The notes beneath the pieces are model-generated. The model was not told where the DNA came from and ran no database searches. It saw only the letters and a program-made list of their open reading frames with translations. This document shows, piece after piece, positions 56,760 through 64,000 of a stretch of DNA of 64,000 nucleotides; the first letter of the stretch is position 1; every line of letters begins with the position of its first letter. Both the position numbers and the translations under genes were made by a program. Source of the DNA: Gnetum montanum (taxonomy: Eukaryota > Streptophyta > Gnetopsida > Gnetales > Gnetaceae); NCBI GenBank assembly GCA_015680685.1, contig MNCI01008925.1, positions 48,530 to 112,529 on the forward strand. The letters are read 5' to 3'.

Positions 56760-58101
56760 GATGCGATGATAACAATGATGGAGGGTGCACACCGTTTCAG
56801 CTCGGAAAACTCAGTCCACTTCATTGCGCTATGCTGAAACGTGAAAACAGAAAGAAAGCACTGCACAAGACATGCCAGGTAGGGATTGCGATCGGCGATG
56901 CTTCGAGTCTGAGACTGTAATATTGTACAATTTTTAACTCTCCCTGTATTCATACAGAAATAAAAAGTTGTGCAAACAAATATAGCTTCACCCCCCTAAC
57001 ACGATAATAGCTAACGTAATCAACCTTTGCAGATCTGCAACTTTCCTTTGGCGAAATTGTCATCGCTATCACAGCTAACGTAATTAGCCTTTGCAGATCT
57101 GCAACTTTCCTTTGGCGAAATTGTCATCGTTGCTATCACAACGATTCATATGCTTTGGCCCTGCAGCAGATGAATTGAAAACGAAAGGGTCAACAAAGGC
57201 CGATGTGGAAAAGTCGCACGAGAAGAGTTGAATACTGTTTGCTATAAGAATTAAAAGTATTGGAATTACAAAATACCATTGCTTGATAAATTAAAACTTA
57301 AGCAAAGGCTATGGCGTGTGAATGTTGATTGTTCGGTGGCCATGTGACAAGAGTAATATAATTATAGGTGCAAACTCTACTTCGAAGAAGAGAAGAATAG
57401 AATAACTAAAAAATGTCCAAGTGGTTCCTTGCAGGTAGGCGAAATCAAAAAGTTAAGTTCACAGAGAGGTTGCAAGTAGACGATTTTCTGGTTGACATTT
57501 ATGCAGGTTAAAAGTTCGATAGCTGTCATAAAAACCTTTCCCCTTAAAACATGTACGAACTTTTATGAATTCCAAGAGGAGTAGGTATGTTAATATGCAC
57601 CTCAGGATTCCTAACATGTTTATTACCGAGTTTTGGTAGATGGCTAGTGTTTGGTAGGACTTGATGAAACTTGATAGGGAAAATTAATGCAAAATCATGT
57701 ACTGGCTCCTGTAAATTAATCATTTAGATCAGCTTGTGTTAGGATAATATGGCAAGGCACTAGGTGAACTACCCACCTGCAGGATGAAGTCGTCCATTGA
57801 AAACTGTGTTTCGTTAAATTCAAATTATAGAACTAGAGTCGCTCATTGTAAAAATAAAATAAATTTAACAATAGTTCTAGTACTTGTGATTAAAAATAAA
57901 TGTTAATGAATATACAAACACAATCTCATACAAACAGAATCTCCGTTGGCGGTATCCTTAACTAAAAGCCAATCTCAGTCAAGATAAAGACCCGCCGTTA
58001 CAGAAAACTAAAACCTTCTCATCTCCATTTTAATGACTGGCAGGCAGGCACGCAGGCAGACAAAAGTTGCCCACGAACCAAAATTGCCATTAATGCACAG
58101 A
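56760..58101. other. Intergenic sequence with no recognised gene
   Basis: It follows the truncated end of C3. The base composition is more balanced at the start, and AATAAA lies at 56960, which could be a transcript end. It contains the 64-bp tandem duplication listed below. No coding region was identified. Confidence 0.5.
57013..57142. repeat. ~64-bp tandem duplication
   Basis: GCTAACGTAAT followed by CCTTTGCAGATCTGCAAC and GGCGAAATTGTCATCG is repeated almost exactly at 57013 and 57076. Confidence 0.85.
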
Positions 58102-58801
58102 TTAATCAGAGTGGGCATCTGATGCTCCTGCTGGTGCAGGAGTAGTCCCATCCACTTCACGTTTCCATAAATCAAATATAGTAACACAACTCAAATGGAA
58201 TGTACTGGGTTCACCAGGAGCAGCAACTGAACTGAATTCTTGTCTATAATCCACAGAATGAAATTTGTTTTCCAACTGCAGTTTCTTGGCAGTATTTGGC
58301 TGATGATGCTGATCTGTTGCAGATGACGAAATTGTATAGGAACTGTTATAACAGCCAGCGTGGATGTTGATGTTGCCATAACCATTGTCAGTGGTATTAT
58401 TATTATCAAGGATCGTAGAATTCCGGAACTTGGATTTGCAGTTTGCCCTGTGTCCACCAAGAGCCGTGGGACAATCAAACATCCGGCCACAAGATTTGCA
58501 CTCATAAGAAGAAGCTCTCCTGTGATCTTCAAAATCCCTCTTTCTCTGATTTTCATTACTGCCCAATCTGTGTGGCCTGAGGTCCATTACGGCTTTTTGG
58601 CTGAACTCAGACATTGATTCAGGGGGATTCAGATTGAGGATTAAAAGACCCATAATTCTCAATCTGCATACCATTTTTTCTGTAATCTTCCAGAGCAACC
58701 TCTGCCAGCAGGAGAAGATTCGAATCATAGGATACGGGCAGGAAATTTGTGTGCCTCTTGTTGGAATCTCTGGCCTGTTCAGAGCGCCTCATAGTAGCCA
58801 T
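58102..58801 (-). CDS. Single C2H2-like zinc finger protein, probable 1-base frameshift
   Basis: This is a likely plant zinc finger transcription factor. One finger is present (58438-58506), with the plant signature A-L-G-G-H-R-A-N-C preceded by Y-E-C-K-S-C-G-R. Ligand spacing is C-x2-C-x12-H-x3-C, so the last His is Cys (C2HC). ATG at 58801 (M-A-T-M-R-R-S) opens a frame that stops at 58619. The finger frame overlaps it and ends at 58102. The frames meet at a run of five C (minus strand, 58622-58626), where one base fewer would join them; this suggests a sequencing or assembly error or a recent null allele. Alternatively, translation could begin at a Met near 58614, giving about 171 residues. 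The C-terminus is Ser/Asn/Gln-rich, with I-F-D-L-W near the end. No clear EAR motif (D-L-N-L) was seen. Confidence 0.75.
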
Positions 58802-58904
58802 GGAATCGCTGAGCAACCGTGTTTAAAAATTAGCACAGGAGAAGTGAAAAACAATGATATAAAACTTGACAAGAAATTTGTGGTGTGAATAATCTTTGCC
58901 TTGG

Positions 58905-58912
58905 TATATATA
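58905..58912 (-). promoter_or_regulatory. TATA box of the zinc finger gene
   Basis: TATATATA on the minus strand, about 104 bp upstream of the ATG at 58801. It supports this start and transcription direction. Confidence 0.6.
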
Positions 58913-59043
58913 GTGTGGGGTGTGACGGTATTGATGCAGGGGCTGCCATCGTTTTCAAACCCGTAGACTTTTAATTTTGTAAAAATATAATGGCAAACTA
59001 AAGTTTGGAAGGTTTTTTTTTGGTTGTTAATTTTAGAAAACAA

Positions 59044-60733
59044 TAAGATAAGTGTACCTGCGATTGTGGTTTTTTATATGTACGGCACTCTCCCTTGACT
59101 TTCAAATTGCTTTTTAAATTTTTATTATCTTCAAAAAGCAACATGTTCACTTCTCACCTTGGACAAGGATGCATTGAAACATACAAAGGACTAGTATACT
59201 ATAATCAAAAGCCAAAAATTAATTAGAACTATTTTTCGTATAATTGGAAACTACCTTTAGGTTTGGAAAAGTCAATGTTATGATATGAATGTCCAGAATT
59301 CAATGGTTTTTTAAAAAATTAATTCTTATTTCTACCATTCATATAGTGCAGATTTGAAAACTAGTTATGTAACTACAAGAGGGCAAGGGAATACAGTGAT
59401 TTGTACCCCAAAGAACTTGAAAATGCGAAAACCAACATAAATATTGTTCATTACACATTGTGTTGGTGCTCTTAAATATCATAAAAATATATTTAAAGAT
59501 AGGTACAACGTGGCACATTGGTAGTTTTATGAATTTGATTCTTTTGATTGCATGAATCTTTGGAGATGTTTGATGTACAGATTTTTTTTTTATGTTTGAT
59601 ACTTTGGCTTGCCCTAATATTCTTGATTAAAACATAGGATTACATTACTACTATTGTTGTTAGTTTCCTACATAAGTAAAGGAGAAAAATTATAAATAAA
59701 CTTAATGAAATAATAAAAAATAAAAAATAAAATCTCAAAATAAAATGTCAACTCCCTTGTAAAAAGAAAAAGGCACATTACATAACATGCATATTATGTT
59801 ACGCATAACATATATGCATAATATATAATATTATGCTTAATTTTCAGTGGCTTGTTGTTTTGCAAAATTGTGTTCTTTCGTGTTTTGCAAATTGGGCTAG
59901 TTTATTTTGTTTCTCTTCTCATAAGTAGGTAGTGGCCCCACTATAGTTTGAAAAAGGGTTTTTAGTACCCTAAATAAAACAAAAACCAATTGAGAGCACT
60001 GGCCATGAAAGGAAGACATAAAGAAAATTCTGAAAGCCCTACTAATACAAGTAAGGACATTTATTTTACTTTTCTTTCACATGGCTATCCTATATTGTTG
60101 TGGATTTTCTCTCTCTTCTTTGTTTCCTATTCTTTTGTTATTCTTCTATGATTTTAATTAATATGCTGAAATTTTGCTAGATTTTTATAATTTTGGGCTT
60201 TTTATAATATAATATTTTAGTCTTATTTGTACAATTTTCCATCTTTTGGTGAATTTTGGAAGTTGCGAAAATTATGGCCAACTTGCCCTCGGATATTTTA
60301 TGAATATTTGGGATCTACACACGACATAAACATGATTTTGCAAGAATTTTGTGGAATTTGAGCTTTTTATAGTTTTTTTGGCCATTTTGGATACCGTTTG
60401 GATGTTTAGAATAAAATAATAATATTTGTGTGACTAATTTTGCTCAATTGGTAGTGGAAGTTGCCATTATTATTGTTGTTGGATTTTGATTCGTAAGTTT
60501 ATGTAAGGTTATGGATTTAGCCAAGACCATGGCACTAAGCAATTGAGTCTATCGGTGTGCGATGAGGCATAGTCAGGGCCTATCCTTAGAATGATAAGTG
60601 TGCCATGACCATTGAGGATGTTACTATTGCCAAGGCTCAGACATGAGTGACTTGTTTGGGGTCACGAGGCTAATCCAACCATAGTAGTAAGATTATTCTA
60701 AAAGCTATTGGTGAGTGCCTTTGGTAGTGAGGG
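59044..60733. other. AT-rich intergenic sequence, no gene seen
   Basis: No supported coding region. A patch of interleaved palindromes (ATAACATGCATATTATGTTA, ATATGCATAATAT) lies at about 59777-59835. The final 250 bp is less AT-rich and unassigned. Confidence 0.5.
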
Positions 60734-61588
60734 TGATGAGTGGTGAGGTACCCCTACACTCAACCATACAAATACGAGCATTTACGCACGATCCAGTCGA
60801 ACTCTGCAAATGGACTAGTTGTGATATCTATCTAAATAGTCACACGTTGATCGCAGTTCGTTGTCTTCCCATCTGAACTAGTATTTACTTGGTCACGTAT
60901 GGTTTAGTCCAAAGTGAGGCGAATGATGTGATCCTAAACTAGTGCTACTCCTAGAGGCAATGGAAAATAAACTTGTTGTAAGCTAACAGGTGATGAGAAG
61001 CAAAATCTAAACTAGCCTAAGTGCAATGAGCATCCATCCTTAATCATTCGTATGCATCTTGGATCTCATGTACTACTTCTGGGATTACCGAGCGCACATT
61101 ACTTAAGCACTCCTGCTACTAGGTTACCAAGTAGTTACACTTCAATGTTCGTGATTAAGTTGTACTCATTCCACATTTAACAACAAGAATAGTAACTGAC
61201 GGTAAAGAAATATTAACTAAGAAAACAATAAGTAACAATAATAATTAAACAATTAAAAACTAAGTGAATGCTGCAATGATGGAGTAATCTCGATCTTTAT
61301 TGCTGATCATGTGCATGTCCAAGTACGTCACACTCGAAGAATAAAGGTTCCGTACGATTACAATTATCACACTCCGGGCATGCACTGCGGAAAGAACTGA
61401 AATGAATTGAAAATTAACAAAAAGACTCTACACTTACACTTATCGACCCCCTTCCTGTGTGCCCAAATGTGTATTTATAGGCTTACACTGGAATCACGAT
61501 ATCGTGTATCCAATATCGTTATCCAGGCTGCGATATCGCATACCTGATATTGAGGATCCGATATCAGGGCCTGGCAAACCACAATTCA
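60734..61588 (-). repeat. Solo LTR (855 bp), TSD GAGGG
   Basis: On + it starts TGATGAGTGGTGAGG and ends AATTCA. GAGGG flanks both sides (60729-60733 and 61589-61593), and no internal sequence is present. A minus-strand TATA-like TATAAATAC lies near 61471-61479, followed by GATATC palindromes in U3. It is the full-length relative of the fragment at 14103-14507. Confidence 0.88.
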
Positions 61589-61593
61589 GAGGG

Positions 61594-63018
61594 TAACCAA
61601 GACTTAGCCTTCGGAGATGCTTTTTTAAAATACACTTTTTTGAATTTTTCTAAACAAATTACAATATCTTTGGATACTAAAGAATTAAATAATTAAAAAA
61701 TATATATATTTGCTTTAGATATTTGGATTTTATTTAGATTTCAAGAAACTTTGTGGCATTTCTGGACCTTGCAACATTTTTTCATATTTTGTTGGAAACC
61801 TTTACCAGCCCCATATCTTGAGACTTCTGGCCCATAAACTTTATGCTCCATGAAGATGGAAACAAAATAAGTTTTCTTATTTGAGGAGTTTTAACTCCTC
61901 TTGCATTTCAATGGAAAGAGCCTAGAGTAGGTAAGGAAACATCAGAAGAGAAACATAGGATAAAAGATGGATCAATTTTGTATAAGATGGTTCCTCTCAA
62001 CTTGAAAAATAATTTCTATATATTTTATATTTTTGTAAAATAAAAACCTTGTACACCTCTTGGATGTTTGAGATGCCTACCTATTTTTGTAAATAAATAA
62101 TAAAGTATGGTAGATATGAGTTTTCTGTTTGTGTCGTTGGAACTGTAAGGTTGCAAGGAACATTTTTCATTTTGGCACATGTTATATGTTTGAGAAAAAT
62201 TTGATATTATTTATTATATATTAATATTTTATTACTTAATTTAGTAAATTTAAAATTTGAATAACTTTATTTCTAGATGTTCGATTGAGGTAAAACAAGT
62301 ATCCTTGGGATCCTTGTTGTACACACTATTTTATGATGCAATTAGTAGAATTTTTAGACAACATCCTTTTTGGGGCTATGCAAATATTTATTTTTCTCTT
62401 TTTAAATTTTATTTAATTATGTATTCAAGTAATCTGAAATTTTGCTGTGCTATATTGCCCCACTATATTACTATTTTTAATTAATAATTTATGTCTATTT
62501 TGCTGCTTCCTTTCGAGTTAGTAAAGCAAGGTTAAATCTGTGTCCTTGGGGTTTCGTAACATCTCTATTAGTTATTTATAAAATATCTCATAAATAATTA
62601 ATAGGGGTGTTACATTAAGTTGAACATAAAAATGATCATTTCATGAAAGGATGTTATGAAGCCACTAACGGAAAAGAGTCTAATGCTCTCTTAACATCAT
62701 AGTCAGAAAAGGAAGATATAGAATATTACAAAAGTCTAGGGATATAGAGGGGATCTAACGATCGTTTCATAGGTAGAAGACATCTTTCTACAACAAAGGA
62801 TGTCTTTCTTGCCTACTAAACTTTGTGGAAAATGTCATATTTTGAGCTTAGACTTCTAATAGATCTCTAAGTGCTCTTTGGCAATTTATGACTTTTCTCT
62901 AACAGCAATTTGTAAGACCCCTAATAACTATCCTCTAAAATTTAGTAATTTTTTTCTCCAATCCTTGTAAAACATGGAGCTATACTTACACTAGCAATTA
63001 ATAAGGATATGACTCATA
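61594..63018. other. AT-rich sequence, no gene seen
   Basis: It contains low-complexity AT-rich runs and short open frames without recognisable motifs. A phrase GTATCCTTGGGATCC/GTGTCCTTGGGGTTT recurs about 240 bp apart (near 62299 and 62541), suggesting an old unclassified repeat. Confidence 0.45.
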
Positions 63019-63162
63019 TCATGATAGGTTGATTACAAGATCTACGTCCCTCCTACCCTCATTAGACATAACAAGTTGTTGATGAGATAAGACCTTATCA
63101 CTTCTCATAATCTTAAAGATTGATGCATCAATTACATGTCGTCTATCTTTAGTAGTACTATA
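63019..63162 (-). pseudogene. Cullin-1 C-terminal fragment
   Basis: On the minus strand the peptide contains D-R-R-H-V-I-D-A-S-I, then K-I-M-R-S-D-K-V-L-S-H-Q-Q-L-V. This matches the plant CUL1 neddylation segment (typically I-D-A-S-I-V-R-I-M-K-S-R-K-V-L-G-H-Q-Q-L-V). The Lys that receives NEDD8 is Arg here. After a deletion of about 20 residues, a weak match to the final K-R-M-E-D-L-I part follows, then stops. No upstream cullin sequence was recognised. It is a dead gene scrap, not a functional SCF scaffold. Confidence 0.65.
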
Positions 63163-63788
63163 ATACCTTAGGGACCAACATAGCCAAGGGTGATATCTAA
63201 CACTTCCCATCACTTAGGAAGTTGCAAGACATCAAACATATGACTTACTTATTTTAAGTGTCATTTTACAAGTGGCACTAATAGATTTGGTTGGATATAT
63301 TGCTAATCCTCATCTATGTTTTTGCCAAATAAGATCATTTAATCTATAATAGGCTTTAAATAATGGTTGGGAATAAAAAATGTATAGGTTTCAACAACTT
63401 TGCCCATGCAATGTGGCATTGCATTTCTACATTGAGGGCCATCTAACTTGAAGAATCTAGTCACCATCCAGCCATGAGTTTGATCATCTTTGGGTTCTAA
63501 ACTACATAAACAAGGCTACACCTCGATATATCCCAAGATAAGTGATTGGGAATCATATGTGAGGTTGGTACACACTTTTGAATGACACCTGCATTATTGA
63601 AAACCTTCGGCTGTTGTGCAACTCAACCCATTTGGATTTAATAGCTCATGATATTAAGTTGAAGTAAGCATATATATGGGTAAGGTTGGATAGTGGTGTT
63701 CATCTCCACACCTAGGGTAGGGCATACGCAAATACATAAATAATGCAACGCATTCATTCAAGATATAGAGATAAAATATATTATTATT
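63163..63788. other. Unassigned sequence
   Basis: No gene or repeat was recognised. Short minus-strand peptides do not match cullin or retroelement motifs known to me. Confidence 0.4.
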
Positions 63789-64000
63789 TGATGAGTGGTG
63801 GAGGAATTCAACACCCAATCATACAAGTCACAAGTGTTTCACGCGTGACAAAATCGTAATTCGTGAACAAGGTGATGTGATTATGCTATTAATTGGTTTC
63901 AGTCCATGACCATTATCTTCCCACATGGAGCTAGTGGAGTTTACATGTATGGTTTAGCTCACAGTGAGCTATATGATGATTGATGTTGTAGGGCCATTGT
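63789..64000 (-). repeat. Start of another LTR running off the window
   Basis: TGATGAGTGGTGGAGG and the following ~210 bp match the truncated LTR at 5946 (ACACCCAA, ACAAGTCACAAGTGTTTCAC, TAGGGCCATTGT). No primer-binding-site sequence precedes it, so it is either the 3' LTR of a minus-strand element or a solo LTR. Confidence 0.8.

Noticed and set aside
62257-62484. 75-codon open frame
   Set aside because: AT-rich sequence, composition-driven, no motif or promoter context.
1-64000. Endogenous pararetrovirus or other integrated virus
   Set aside because: All pol fragments are Ty3/gypsy with LTRs, tRNA-Asp primer site, integrase and 5-bp TSDs; no movement protein or coat protein signatures were seen.

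Overview
This window is nuclear DNA from a seed plant with a large, repeat-filled genome. A gymnosperm such as a conifer would fit, but nothing here proves it. Most of the sequence is old, nested Ty3/gypsy LTR retrotransposon material. Three observations place it in or near the Athila/Tat branch: an 18-nt primer binding site matching the 3' end of plant tRNA-Asp, the polyprotein order gag-protease-RT-RNase H-integrase, and an RT active site embedded in a V-E-V-F-M-D-D-F context. The LTRs mostly start TGATGAG and end CTCATCA. Every long retroelement frame is broken by stops or frameshifts.

Layout, left to right. Positions 1-3409 are the 3' part of a + strand element that lacks RT and integrase. 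It sits in a decayed minus-strand gag/LTR relic (3410-6341), which lies next to, and probably inside an intron of, a chorismate mutase-like gene (exons at 6377-6463 and 6717-7106, minus strand). Positions 7107-12708 are AT-rich and contain tRNA-derived SINE-like repeats, a T-rich minisatellite and an N gap. Element C1 (12709 to about 21300, +) is a nearly full-length but dead autonomous Ty3/gypsy copy. C2 (about 22152-25669, +) is a truncated second copy. C3 (25670-56759, +) is a third copy split by two insertions.

Target-site duplications allow the nesting inside C3 to be read. A minus-strand gag-only derivative (26806-31813, TSD GAGGG) sits in C3 gag. A + strand gag-protease derivative (35506-55451, TSD GGGGA) sits in C3 RT. 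That second insertion itself carries an unrelated solo LTR (37460-38999, TSD AGAAG) and a complete minus-strand gag-protease element (45936-53536, TSD GGAAC). About 3.7 kb (40353-44038) is repeated after an N gap (44448-47738). Both copies contain the same insertion at the same target site, so this is most likely a redundant or allelic contig and not an independent event.

The right end (56760-64000) is lower in retroelements. It holds a single-finger C2H2-like (C2HC) zinc finger gene with a probable one-base frameshift (58102-58801, minus), a clean solo LTR (60734-61588, TSD GAGGG), a short cullin-1 C-terminal relic (63019-63162, minus) and the edge of another LTR (63789-64000).

The most interesting theme is a deletion series within one retrotransposon lineage: gag-PR-RT-RH-IN, then gag-PR, then gag only. 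The deleted forms have kept LTRs, primer binding site, gag and a long 3' noncoding region. They share arrays of palindromes just upstream of the LTR TATA box and repeated copies of a polypurine-tract-like motif. This is the signature of non-autonomous elements mobilised by the proteins of autonomous relatives.
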